DNA from: Rhodospirillales bacterium
Lineage (GTDB): Bacteria; Pseudomonadota; Alphaproteobacteria; Rhodospirillales; Shumkoniaceae
Direction: 5' to 3'
Assembly (NCBI GenBank): GCA_018432935.1
Contig: JAHDSF010000035.1
Location: 1 to 64,000, forward strand
Length of the DNA: 64,000 nt
The translations under genes were made by a program, and so were the position numbers. This document shows, in pieces, positions 18,977-26,978 of the stretch. Under the pieces are notes generated by a model. The model did no database searches. It worked only from the letters and a program-made list of their open reading frames with translations, and was not told the origin of the DNA. The stretch's first letter is position 1; each line of letters starts with the position of its first letter.

Positions 18977-19554
18977 GAACCGAACAGACCATCCGGAGGT
19001 TCGCCCGCGAAGCGGAGTGGGCCGGTCTGATGATCGCCGCGACCGATCATGGCGATCAGGCCGCCTACCGCGCGCTGCTCGAGGCCGTGGCCGGTTTTGT
19101 GCGGTCGCTGGCGAGGCGCGGCTTCGCGCGGGCCGGGTTGGATATCGGCGAGGCCGAGGACGTGGTGCAGGAGACGCTGCTGGCGATCCACCTGAAGCGG
19201 AATACGTGGCGGCGGTCCGATCCGCTGGGCCCTTGGGTGACGGCGATCGCCCGCAACAAGCTGATCGACGCGCTGCGCCGCCGCGGCCGCCGCGGCGAGG
19301 TGGCGATCGAAGATCTTCCCGGCGAACTGGAGGCGGAGGAGACGTCGCCGGTTGTCGAGGACCTCCGGGGTCTGCTCGGTGGACTGGGCGAGCGCCAGCG
19401 GAGGATCGTGACCGCGATCTCGATCGAGGGCCGATCGGTGCGCGAGACGGCCCAGCTTCTGCAAATGACGGACGGCGCGGTCCGGGTCGCGCTGCATCGC
19501 GGTTTGAAGGCCCTGGCAGCCCGGTTTCGGGATGGTTCGCATGAAGACGGATGA
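18958..19554 (+). CDS. sigF: ECF sigma factor, SigF-like
   Basis: A 198-residue ECF sigma factor. Region 2 is seen in AGLDIGEAEDVVQETLLAIH and PLGPWVTAIARNKLIDALRRRGR; region 4 is seen in GERQRRIVTAISIEGRSVRETAQLLQMTDGAVRVALHRGL. There is no extra C-terminal domain. It is followed and overlapped by an NrsF-type anti-sigma, and diverges from a bufferin operon, the arrangement known for Caulobacter SigF, which responds to metals. The 5' end is uncertain: ATG 18958 has a weak site and overlaps a predicted promoter, and ATG 19030 (MIAATDHGDQAAY) is an alternative. Confidence 0.9.
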   Translation: MTDPARRTEQTIRRFAREAEWAGLMIAATDHGDQAAYRALLEAVAGFVRSLARRGFARAGLDIGEAEDVVQETLLAIHLKRNTWRRSDPLGPWVTAIARNKLIDALRRRGRRGEVAIEDLPGELEAEETSPVVEDLRGLLGGLGERQRRIVTAISIEGRSVRETAQLLQMTDGAVRVALHRGLKALAARFRDGSHEDG

Positions 19555-20179
19555 CCTCATTACTGCCCTGGCCGCGGACGCGCGCAGCGCCAGTCCGCCC
19601 TTCGGGCGCGTCCTCGCGCTCGCGCTGGCCGCCGGTGCCGTCCTGAGCCTGATGGCGTTCGCGCTGCGCATCGGCCTCCGCCCCGACATCGTCGAGGCGC
19701 TGGGCACGGTTCGCTTCGTGTTCAAGTTCATCGCCATTGCCGCGGTCGCCGTGCCGGCGCTGGTTCTTGTCTTCCGCGTCGGCCGCCCGGACGCGGACTT
19801 CGGGTGGTGGGGCGATGCGCTGGTGGCCGGTCCCCTCCTGCTCACGCTGGCGGTGTTGGCCGAACTGGTGGCGGTGCCGAGCGCCGCATGGTCGGCGCGC
19901 CTGATCGGCTCGAACGCGATCCATTGCCTGATCGTGATTCCGTCCCTTTCCGCCGCACCGCTGGCGTTCCTGCTGGCCGCCCTGCGCCGCGGCGCGGCGC
20001 CCCGCCCCGCGGTGGCGGGCGCGGTGGCGGGGCTTGCCTCGGCGTGCGTTGCCGCCGCCTACTACGCCGCCAACTGCACCGACGACAGCCCGCTTTTCGT
20101 CGCCACCTGGTATCCCCTGGCGTTCGCGGTTCCGGTCGCGGCCGGCGCCCTGCTGGGATCCCGTCTGCTGCGCTGGTGA
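19541..20179 (+). CDS. nrsF: NrsF-type membrane anti-sigma factor (DUF1109)
   Basis: A 212-residue DUF1109 integral membrane protein with about six hydrophobic segments. It starts MKTDDLITALAAD, the family's cytosolic N-terminal motif; an upstream methionine three codons earlier is possible. Two cysteines, in NAIHCLIVIP and YAANCTDDSP, match the positions reported as important for stress sensing in Caulobacter NrsF. It overlaps the sigma gene by 14 bp. It probably holds the sigma at the membrane until metal or thiol stress releases it. Confidence 0.9.
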   Translation: MKTDDLITALAADARSASPPFGRVLALALAAGAVLSLMAFALRIGLRPDIVEALGTVRFVFKFIAIAAVAVPALVLVFRVGRPDADFGWWGDALVAGPLLLTLAVLAELVAVPSAAWSARLIGSNAIHCLIVIPSLSAAPLAFLLAALRRGAAPRPAVAGAVAGLASACVAAAYYAANCTDDSPLFVATWYPLAFAVPVAAGALLGSRLLRW

Positions 20180-20237
20180 GCGGTTGCGGGCACGGGATCG
20201 CCGTGGCAGGATCGCCCCCCGCGAAAGGAGCGAGCCC

Positions 20238-21713
20238 ATGCAGAAACTGAAGAACTACATCGGCGGCCAGTGGATCGAGCCGACCGGGTGCCAATGGCTG
20301 GACGTCGAGAACCCCAGCACTTGCGAGATCGTCGCCCAGGTTCCCCTGTCGTCGGCGCGCGAGCTCGACCAGGCGGTCGAGGCGGCGAGACAGGCGTTTC
20401 CCGGCTGGGCTGCCACTCCCGCGGACCGCCGGGTCGAGCCGCTGTTCAAGCTGGCTCACCTGATGCGCGAGAACATGGAAAAGCTGTCGCGCACCATCAC
20501 AACCGAGATGGGGAAATCGCTGCCCGATGCCCGCGCCGAGATGAAACGGGCGCTGGAGAACGTGGAGGCGGCCTGCGGCATGCCGATCCTGCAGCAGGGC
20601 GACAAGCTGGTGGCGGCTTCGGGCGGCATTGACGGCGAGGTGCTGCGGCTGCCGATCGGCGTCTTCGGCATGATCCCGCCTTTCAACTTCCCGGCCATGG
20701 TGCCGTTCTGGTTCCTGCCCTATGCGGTGGCGGCGGGCAACACCTACGTGATCAAGCCGTCCGAGCAGGTGCCTTGCTCGCTGCAGGCGATCGGCGAGCT
20801 GGTCGAGCGGGCCGGCTTCCCGCCGGGGGTCATCAACATCGTCAACGGCGACAGGAACGTGGCCGAGGCGATGCTGGCCCACCCCGACATTGCCGGCATC
20901 TCGTTCGTCGGCTCGAGCCGGGTGGCGCGGATCGTCGCCGAGACTTGCGCGCGCTCGGGCAAGCGCTACCAGGCGCTGGGCGGCGCCAAGAACCACCTGG
21001 TGGTGATGCCCGACGCCAAGATCGACGAGGTGGTGCGCAACCTCGTGACGTCCGGCTTCGGCTGCGCCGGCCAACGCTGCATGGCCTCGTCGGCGATCGT
21101 CTGCGTCGGCGACAGGGTGCACGACGAGATCACCGCCAAGTTCGTCGCCGCCTCCAGGGAGGTGATCGTCGCCAATCCGCTCGATCCCGAGGTGGCGGAC
21201 GAAGGAATGGTGATGGGGCCGGTGATCTCGAAGGCGGCCAAGGAGCGCATCGAGGGCCTGATCGCGACCGGCATCAAGGAAGGGGCCAACCTCGTCCTCG
21301 ACGGCCGCGGCATCCGGGTGCCGGGAAACAACCGCGGCTACTTCATCGGCCCGACCGTGTTCACCGGCGTCCGGCCCGGGATGGAAATCCACGCCACCGA
21401 GATCTTCGGGCCGGTGCAGGTGATCCTGAAGGCCGACACCCTGGATCAGGCGATCGCCATCATCAACGCCCACGAGTACGGCAACGGCGCCTCGATCTAC
21501 ACCCAGAACGGCTACTGGGCGCGCAAGTTCAAGCTCGAGGCCGAGGCGGGGATGATCGGCATCAACGTCGGCATCCCGGCGCCGGTCGCCTACCTGCCGT
21601 TCGGCGGCATGAAGGCGTCGATGTTCGGCGACATCAAAGGGCAGGGCAAGTCGGTTGCCGACTTCTTCACCCATCCCAAGGTGGTCACCGAGCGCTACTG
21701 GCCTGAAGGCTGA
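20238..21713 (+). CDS. mmsA: CoA-acylating methylmalonate-semialdehyde dehydrogenase
   Basis: A 491-residue aldehyde dehydrogenase of the MMSDH branch, converting (methyl)malonate semialdehyde plus CoA and NAD to acetyl- or propionyl-CoA in valine, beta-alanine and inositol breakdown. The family-specific GFGCAGQRCMASS holds the nucleophilic cysteine near residue 281; VFGMIPPFNFPAMVPFWFLP and the terminal FGGMKASMFGDIKGQGK are also diagnostic. AAAGGAG precedes ATG 20238. It could serve the same pathway as iolC about 4 kb away (as iolA), but it is separated by the bufferin locus. Confidence 0.96.
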   Translation: MQKLKNYIGGQWIEPTGCQWLDVENPSTCEIVAQVPLSSARELDQAVEAARQAFPGWAATPADRRVEPLFKLAHLMRENMEKLSRTITTEMGKSLPDARAEMKRALENVEAACGMPILQQGDKLVAASGGIDGEVLRLPIGVFGMIPPFNFPAMVPFWFLPYAVAAGNTYVIKPSEQVPCSLQAIGELVERAGFPPGVINIVNGDRNVAEAMLAHPDIAGISFVGSSRVARIVAETCARSGKRYQALGGAKNHLVVMPDAKIDEVVRNLVTSGFGCAGQRCMASSAIVCVGDRVHDEITAKFVAASREVIVANPLDPEVADEGMVMGPVISKAAKERIEGLIATGIKEGANLVLDGRGIRVPGNNRGYFIGPTVFTGVRPGMEIHATEIFGPVQVILKADTLDQAIAIINAHEYGNGASIYTQNGYWARKFKLEAEAGMIGINVGIPAPVAYLPFGGMKASMFGDIKGQGKSVADFFTHPKVVTERYWPEG

Positions 21714-21722
21714 AAAGCCGCC

Positions 21723-21779
21723 GCCCTCATCCTGAGCCTGTCGAAGGATGAGGGCGGGCCTCATGGCTCGACAGGCTCA
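21723..21779. repeat. Compound palindromic repeat after mmsA
   Basis: GCCCTCATCCT (21723-21733) pairs with AGGATGAGGGC (21745-21755) in a perfect 11-bp stem. The loop sequence TGAGCCTGTCGA (21733-21744) is repeated inverted as TCGACAGGCTCA at 21768-21779. A related arrangement recurs at 53391-53436. It is a dispersed intergenic repeat type common in alphaproteobacteria, and it separates mmsA from the next gene. Confidence 0.7.
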
Positions 21780-21822
21780 CTATAAGGGCTCGCGAGAGGC
21801 CCGGACACGGAGGAGAGCCGAG

Positions 21823-22650
21823 TTGCCGCAGACCAAGGTCAAGGTCCCCGCGGGCGCCGTCGACAGCCACATGCACATTGTCGGCGATTACGCGCGCTAT
21901 CCGCTTGCGCCCACCGCAAACGTCAAGCCGCCGGTCGCCGACGTGCCGGCCTACCTGGCGGTCCTGAAGCGGATCGGCGTCGAGCGCTGCCTGGTGGTGC
22001 AGCCCTCGATCTACGCCTTCGACAACAGCTGCACGATGGACGCGGTGGCGACGATCGGCGAGCGCGCCAGAGGGGTCGTGGTCGTGCCGCCGACGGTGAC
22101 CGAACCGGAGATCGCTGCGCTCGACGCCCGCCGCGCCTGCGGAGTCCGCTTCCACATGCTGCCGGGCGGCGTCCTGCCCTGGGATGCGATGGAAGACATG
22201 GCGGCCAAGGTCGGCCCCTTCGGCTGGCATGTGCAGCTGCAGATGGATGGCCGGCTGCTGCCGGAACGGATGCCCCTGCTGCGGCGCCTGAAGGCCAAGC
22301 TGGTGATCGACCATACCGGCAAGTTCCTCGAGCCGGTGGCGACCGATCACCCCGCGTTCCGGGCACTTCTCGAGCTGGTAGAGGCCGGCAACACCTGGGT
22401 CAAGCTGTCGGCGCCCTACGAGACGTCGAAGGTCGGCCCGCCGCTCTATGATGATGTCGGCCGGCTCGCCAAGGTGCTGGCGAAGGCGGCACCCGAGCGC
22501 ATGTTGTGGGCGACCAATTGGCCCCACTTCCGCCAGTACGATCCGCCGAGCGAGGAAATGCTGCTCGACATGATGCTGGACTGGATCGGCGACGACAGCG
22601 CGATCACGCGGGCGCTCCGCGACAATCCGGCCGAGGCGTTCGGGTTCTGA
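21823..22650 (+). CDS. Amidohydrolase family protein (PDC lactonase-like TIM barrel)
   Basis: A 275-residue amidohydrolase-2 family protein. The metal-binding HxH sits in AVDSHMHIVGD, and later family residues are seen in KLVIDHTGKF and MLWATNWPHF. This branch includes 2-pyrone-4,6-dicarboxylate and related lactonases, so hydrolysis of a cyclic ester or amide in aromatic or sugar-acid catabolism is likely; the substrate is not determined. TTG 21823 is chosen as the start because GGAGGAGAG lies 5 nt upstream; the earlier ATG at 21748 sits inside the repeat element. Confidence 0.82.
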   Translation: MPQTKVKVPAGAVDSHMHIVGDYARYPLAPTANVKPPVADVPAYLAVLKRIGVERCLVVQPSIYAFDNSCTMDAVATIGERARGVVVVPPTVTEPEIAALDARRACGVRFHMLPGGVLPWDAMEDMAAKVGPFGWHVQLQMDGRLLPERMPLLRRLKAKLVIDHTGKFLEPVATDHPAFRALLELVEAGNTWVKLSAPYETSKVGPPLYDDVGRLAKVLAKAAPERMLWATNWPHFRQYDPPSEEMLLDMMLDWIGDDSAITRALRDNPAEAFGF

Positions 22651-22680
22651 GCCGTCGCCTCCGCCTCGGGGGGGCAGGTG

Positions 22681-23301
22681 TCAGGTCTTCCGCAGCACGA
22701 CCACGCGGCTGCGGATGCCGCGGGCGACGATATAGTCCTCGTCGCGCTCCTCGACGATCGTGCAGAGGCCGCTCGCCGCCAGTCTGTCGAACTTGGCCCG
22801 GTATCCGTCCTCGATGTAGGCATCCCCGTTGACGGTGATGGCGGCGATGCCGCCTGCCACGAGGATGCGCAGCACCTCGTCGAGGCCGGCGGGGCCGACG
22901 TGGTGGTGGGTGAAGGTGCCGACGCTGATCGCGGCACCGTAGTTCGCGTCGGGGATGGCGAGCCGCCCGGTGAGGTCGCCTTCCATCAACGTGCGGTACG
23001 CGCGCTTGGCCAGTGCCTGGCTGAGCATTTCGGCCGAGATATCCACCCCGTCGACGTTCACGAACCCCTGTTCGGCCAGCCGGCAGCCGACCAGGCCGGT
23101 GCCGCAACCGATGTCGATGACGGGTATCGTTCGGTCCTCCACGTGCCTGGCGAAGACGGCTGCGGCGCGTTGCGGAGCGACGTAGTGGTTGTCGCCGAGC
23201 TCGTCGTCGTAGGACAGTGCCCACCGCCGGTAAAGCGCGACGATCTCGTTCTTGTCCCTGCGGTCATACGCCCGGTCGAACAGCGGCTGATAGGCCGGCA
23301 T
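22681..23301 (-). CDS. Class I SAM-dependent methyltransferase
   Basis: A 206-residue methyltransferase. Motif I is VIDIGCGTGLVGCRLAEQG (about 70-88), followed by the acidic VDGVDIS and the post-motif GTFTHHHVGPAGLDEVLRIL. The N-terminal YDRRDKNEIVALYRRWALSYDDEL is typical of the Williams-Beuren-type/Cyp-like small-molecule methyltransferases often found in alphaproteobacteria. The substrate is unknown. Start MPAYQPLF follows a GGAGA site. Its 3' end faces the amidohydrolase gene; proX lies upstream in the same direction. Confidence 0.88.
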   Translation of the reverse strand: MPAYQPLFDRAYDRRDKNEIVALYRRWALSYDDELGDNHYVAPQRAAAVFARHVEDRTIPVIDIGCGTGLVGCRLAEQGFVNVDGVDISAEMLSQALAKRAYRTLMEGDLTGRLAIPDANYGAAISVGTFTHHHVGPAGLDEVLRILVAGGIAAITVNGDAYIEDGYRAKFDRLAASGLCTIVEERDEDYIVARGIRSRVVVLRKT

Positions 23302-23336
23302 CGCTGTCTCCGTTCTCGATGTCTTGAAGGCGCGTC

Positions 23337-23367
23337 GGATCCCACGGCGCCTCGCGCCGTGGGATCC
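23337..23367 (-). terminator. Perfect 14-bp hairpin after proX
   Basis: GGATCCCACGGCGC and GCGCCGTGGGATCC flank a CTC loop, 12 bp past the proX stop and upstream of the methyltransferase start. The stem is very strong but has no T-tract on the minus strand. It most likely marks the 3' end of the proVWX mRNA. Confidence 0.55.
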
Positions 23368-23378
23368 CGGAAACGAGT

Positions 23379-24395
23379 CTAGGAGGTGGCGGCCTTCCGC
23401 GCGGTCTCGACCCAGCCGTCGAAGGTCTTCTGGTGGGCCCTGATCCAGGCGTCGGCGTGGCGCTCGATGTCCTTGGCCGAGTCTTCGCCGTCGCGCATCT
23501 TGAGGTTCTGGGCGCTGATGTCGTTGGCGCTCAGCTTCATGACCGAGAACAGCTTGGCGGCGGCAGGGTTCGCCTTCGCCCATGCGAGATTGGCGACGAT
23601 GCGCTGGACGTTGGCCTGGAAGCCGTAGTTGCTGCCGTCGGGAAGCGCCGTGTCGACGTCCTTGCGCTCGCCCGGCAGCGAGCTGAAGGGAACGTTGAGC
23701 CAGACCACGTCCTTGCCCGGGACCAGCACGCCGCTCACCCAGTAGGGCGTCCAGGTATAGTACAGGATGGGCTTGCCCTGCTTGTGGCGGGCGATGGTGT
23801 CGGCGATGATTGCCGAGTAGGAGCCCTGATTGTGGGTCACCGTGCTGCGGAGGTCGAAGGCGTCGAGCTGATGCTCGATCACCTTTTCGCAGCCCCAGCC
23901 GGGGGTGCAGCCGGTCAGGTCGGCCTTGCCGTCATCGTTGGAATCGAACAGCTTGGCGATCTTCGGGTCCTTGAGCTGGCCGAGGTTGGTGATGCCGTGC
24001 GCCTCGGCGGTCTTCTTGTCGATCAGGTATCCCTGCAGCGCTCCGGACGAAAACACCCCTTCGCGGTAGATCTTCTCGGCGCCGCCCGCCCGCGTGTAGA
24101 AGTCGACGTGCAGCGGGTCCCAATGGTCGGCGAGAAAGGTCGCGTCGCCGTTGGCGATCGCCACGTGCCCGGCTGCGTACTCGATCTCCTTGATCGGCTT
24201 GACCTCGTAGCCGAGCCGTTCCAACGCCTTTACGACGAGCAGGGTCTGAAAGGTCTCCTCGGCGATCGAACTCTTGAGCGGCTGCACGACGACACCCTTG
24301 CCGGGCAGGTCGTCCGCGGCAACGGCGGCGCCCGCCAGGAACACGGCGCCGACCGCCGCCGCGGCGGTCCTCAGGAATCGCGCGTATGGTTTCAT
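23379..24395 (-). CDS. proX: Glycine betaine/L-proline ABC substrate-binding protein
   Basis: A 338-residue periplasmic binding protein of the ProX type. A Sec signal peptide ends near residue 26 (AGAAVAA). The mature protein has the family's aromatic ligand-binding segments ([40 protein letters not shown]) and the [14 protein letters not shown] cysteine pair. It delivers betaine-type osmolytes to the ProVW transporter. It is the last gene of the proV-proW-proX operon, in the E. coli order. Confidence 0.94.
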   Translation of the reverse strand: MKPYARFLRTAAAAVGAVFLAGAAVAADDLPGKGVVVQPLKSSIAEETFQTLLVVKALERLGYEVKPIKEIEYAAGHVAIANGDATFLADHWDPLHVDFYTRAGGAEKIYREGVFSSGALQGYLIDKKTAEAHGITNLGQLKDPKIAKLFDSNDDGKADLTGCTPGWGCEKVIEHQLDAFDLRSTVTHNQGSYSAIIADTIARHKQGKPILYYTWTPYWVSGVLVPGKDVVWLNVPFSSLPGERKDVDTALPDGSNYGFQANVQRIVANLAWAKANPAAAKLFSVMKLSANDISAQNLKMRDGEDSAKDIERHADAWIRAHQKTFDGWVETARKAATS

Positions 24396-24420
24396 GGCCT
24401 TTCCTTTCTCGCTCTGTCGA

Positions 24421-25491
24421 TCAGGCGTCGCGTTCGGTCGCCTCGCGGGGGGGTGCCGGCGCGATCTCCAGGCTTGCCCTCATCCTGCCGCGCAGGCGCA
24501 GCAGCAGGCCGAGGGGCCCGGTCTGGTACCACTGGAGATTGCCCTTCTCCCGGGAGCTGCGGCCGATCGCCTGGGTGACGCGGTCCAGGATGATCGCCAG
24601 CAGCACGATGCCCAAGCCGCCGACCGCCGCCAGCCCCATGTCGAGGCGGCCGATCCCGCGCAGCACCATCTGGCCGAGCCCGCCGACTGCGATCATCGAT
24701 GCGATCACCACCATCGAGAGGGCCAGCATCAGCGTCTGGTTGACGCCGGCCATGATGGTCGGCATTGCGAGGGGGAGCTGCACCTTGAAGAGCAGCTGCC
24801 GTGGCGACGCGCCGAAGGCGCGGGCGGCTTCGACCAGGTCCGGCCTCACCTGACGGATGCCGAGGTTGGTGAGGCGAATCAGCGGCGGCAGCGCGAAGAT
24901 GATGGTCACCACCACGCCGGGCACGTTGCCGATCCCGAACAGCATCACGATCGGCACCAGGTAGACGAACGCGGGCGTGGTCTGCATGGCGTCCAGCACC
25001 GGCCGGACCAGGCTGGCCGCGGCGTCGCTGCGTGCCAGCCAGACCCCCACCGGCAGTCCGAGCATCACGCAGAACAGGACCGAGGTGATCACCAGCGCCA
25101 GCGTCACCATCGCCGGGTCCCAGGCACCGATCAGGCCGATCCCCAGCATCGCGACGACGGTTGCGGCAGCCACCCGGCGTCCGGCCGCCTGCCAGGCCAG
25201 CAGGCCGAGCAGCGCGATCATCAGAACCGCAGGGGTGGCCAGCAACGCGCTCTCGATGCCGCTCAGCACGGTGTCGATCGGCCAGCGCACCGCCTGGAAC
25301 AGCGGCCTGAAATTGCCGACCAGCCAGTCGAGCCCGTGTTCGACCCAGGCATCGAGCGGGATCAGGGCTTCCTCGAACGGGTGCAGGATGTCGAAGCTCG
25401 GCGCTACGTCCTGGACGGGGTCGCTCAGCCAGTCGGGAGTTCCGGGAGCGGGGGCGCCGCCGCCCCAGGGGTTGGCCTGCTGGTCAGGCAT
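24421..25491 (-). CDS. proW: Glycine betaine/proline ABC transporter permease
   Basis: A 356-residue permease with multiple transmembrane helices. The binding-protein-dependent transport (EAA) loop [30 protein letters not shown] contacts ProV. The long hydrophilic N-terminus with [18 protein letters not shown] is typical of ProW. Start MPDQQANP overlaps the proV stop by 8 bp. Closest matches by eye are ProW/ChoW; the ligand could be betaine, proline betaine or choline. Confidence 0.93.
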   Translation of the reverse strand: MPDQQANPWGGGAPAPGTPDWLSDPVQDVAPSFDILHPFEEALIPLDAWVEHGLDWLVGNFRPLFQAVRWPIDTVLSGIESALLATPAVLMIALLGLLAWQAAGRRVAAATVVAMLGIGLIGAWDPAMVTLALVITSVLFCVMLGLPVGVWLARSDAAASLVRPVLDAMQTTPAFVYLVPIVMLFGIGNVPGVVVTIIFALPPLIRLTNLGIRQVRPDLVEAARAFGASPRQLLFKVQLPLAMPTIMAGVNQTLMLALSMVVIASMIAVGGLGQMVLRGIGRLDMGLAAVGGLGIVLLAIILDRVTQAIGRSSREKGNLQWYQTGPLGLLLRLRGRMRASLEIAPAPPREATERDA

Positions 25492-26698
25492 CGAGCCGGC
25501 CTCCGTTCTCGCGATCGAGGGCTTCGAGAAGGACGGCGCGGGACACCACCCCCAGGTACCTGTTCGTATCGTCGACGACGGGAATGCCGCACGGGCTGGC
25601 GGCGACCAGCCCCATGATCTCGGACAAAGGGGCAGTCCGCGGGACGGCAGCGATCTCGGGCAGGATCGCGTCGTGCACGTTCGGCTTCGCCGTCTTGAGC
25701 TGCGCCTCGAGGGATTCGACCGACACCACGCCGTGGAACACCTGCCGCTTGTCGACAACGTAAGCGTGGGGGCGGTCGTAGCGTCCCATCCGCTGCAGTA
25801 CCGCCTTGACCCCGGATTCCTCGCGGTCGATCACAGTCACCTGCTGCTTGCGGGCGATGTCGCCGGCGGTCAGGACGGTGCCGACGTTGACGCCCCGGAA
25901 GAAGGCGCGCACGTAATCGTCGGCGGGGTTCTTCAGGATGTCGTCGGGGGTTCCGACCTGGACCACGCGGCCGCCTTCCATGATGGCGATGCGGTCACCG
26001 ATCCGGAACGCCTCGTCGAGGTCGTGCGAGATGAAGATGACGGTGCGCTTGCTGTCTTCCTGGAGCCTGAGAAGCTCGTCCTGCATCTCGGCGCGGATCA
26101 GCGGGTCGAGTGCCGAGAACGCCTCGTCCATCAACAGGATTTCCGGGTCGTTGGCGAGGGCGCGCGCCAAGCCGACCCGCTGCTGCATGCCGCCGGACAG
26201 CTCGGACGGATAGCTCTCGGCCCAGCACGCCAAACCGACCTGCTCGAGCGCGGCGCGGGCGCGCTCCTCGCGCTGGCCGGCATCTACGCCCGCCAACTCC
26301 AGTCCAAAGGCTACGTTGCGCACAACGTTCAGGTGCGGCATCAACGCGAACGACTGGAACACCATGCTGACCCGACGGCGTCGCAGCTGCAGCAGGTCGC
26401 GATCCGAGATCGAAGCGATGTCCTGGCCGCCGATGAAGATGCGGCCGCTCGACGGCTCGATCAGGCGGTTGAGAAGGCGGACCAGGGTGGACTTGCCCGA
26501 GCCCGAGAGCCCCATCACGACGAAGATCTCTCCTTCGCGGACCGCGAAGCTGGCGTCGCAGACCCCGATCGTCAGTCCCGTGCGCTCCAGGATTTCCTGC
26601 TTGCACAGGCCGCGACGATAGAGCTCGACCGCGGGCTCAGGAAGCCCGCCGAAGATCTTGAATAAATTCTCGACGACAAGTTTGTCCGTGGCAGACAA
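25484..26698 (-). CDS. proV: Glycine betaine/proline ABC transporter ATP-binding protein
   Basis: A 404-residue ATPase with Walker [10 protein letters not shown], signature [15 protein letters not shown], Walker [14 protein letters not shown] and the switch histidine in [12 protein letters not shown]-terminal pair of CBS domains (about 280-400) is the ionic-strength sensor of this family. Two TTG codons lie at the 5' end; the second (26698) is preferred because GAGGGG sits 7 nt before it, whereas it sits 1 nt before the first. Tandem promoters with consensus -35 boxes lie upstream. Confidence 0.94.
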   Translation of the reverse strand: MSATDKLVVENLFKIFGGLPEPAVELYRRGLCKQEILERTGLTIGVCDASFAVREGEIFVVMGLSGSGKSTLVRLLNRLIEPSSGRIFIGGQDIASISDRDLLQLRRRRVSMVFQSFALMPHLNVVRNVAFGLELAGVDAGQREERARAALEQVGLACWAESYPSELSGGMQQRVGLARALANDPEILLMDEAFSALDPLIRAEMQDELLRLQEDSKRTVIFISHDLDEAFRIGDRIAIMEGGRVVQVGTPDDILKNPADDYVRAFFRGVNVGTVLTAGDIARKQQVTVIDREESGVKAVLQRMGRYDRPHAYVVDKRQVFHGVVSVESLEAQLKTAKPNVHDAILPEIAAVPRTAPLSEIMGLVAASPCGIPVVDDTNRYLGVVSRAVLLEALDRENGGRLDA

Positions 26699-26749
26699 AC
26701 GCAAACCCCTCGTAGATTATTTTTGTGTGGGCAACTCGTGCCGGTTCAA

Positions 26750-26811
26750 ACGTTACGAAATGATGGCGTGTATGTCAAACATTTTATTTACTTGCGTGGC
26801 AACTATGTCAA
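26750..26811 (-). promoter_or_regulatory. Tandem promoters of proVWX in an AT-rich leader
   Basis: On the minus strand TTGACATA occurs twice, with -35 hexamers at 26811-26806 and 26778-26773. Likely -10 elements are ATAAAA (26787-26782, 18-bp spacer) and TAACGT (26755-26750, 17-bp spacer). The surrounding 26650-26920 is clearly more AT-rich than neighbouring DNA, as is common for osmoregulated proU promoters. I see no gene in this 274-bp gap. Confidence 0.6.
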
Positions 26812-26924
26812 GTCTTGCGGAACGGATCCCTGTATTTCCTGGTGAAATTGATGGAGATACTGTGGCGATGTGTACTTGAGGCTTTTTTTGCTTTAGGAAG
26901 TAAAGCGCATCCTCCGGAAAAGAA

Positions 26925-26950
26925 GAGGGCCCTCCCGCGGGAGGGCCCTC
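26925..26950 (-). terminator. Intrinsic terminator of degP
   Basis: A perfect 26-nt palindrome, GAGGGCCCTCCCG mirrored by CGGGAGGGCCCTC, is followed on the minus strand by TTCTTTTCC. It lies 29 bp beyond the degP stop codon. Confidence 0.85.
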
Positions 26951-26978
26951 AATCGGAGGTAGCGCTTTCGGGTGCCGT

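Noticed and set aside
21748-21822. ATG 21748 as start of the amidohydrolase
   Set aside because: It lies inside the dispersed palindrome and adds 25 non-conserved residues; TTG 21823 follows a strong GGAGGAGAG site right before the fold begins.
26658-26879. A 73-residue rightward frame in the proV leader
   Set aside because: It overlaps the proV start and both predicted proV promoters, and lacks a ribosome-binding site; its codon use differs only because the region is AT-rich.
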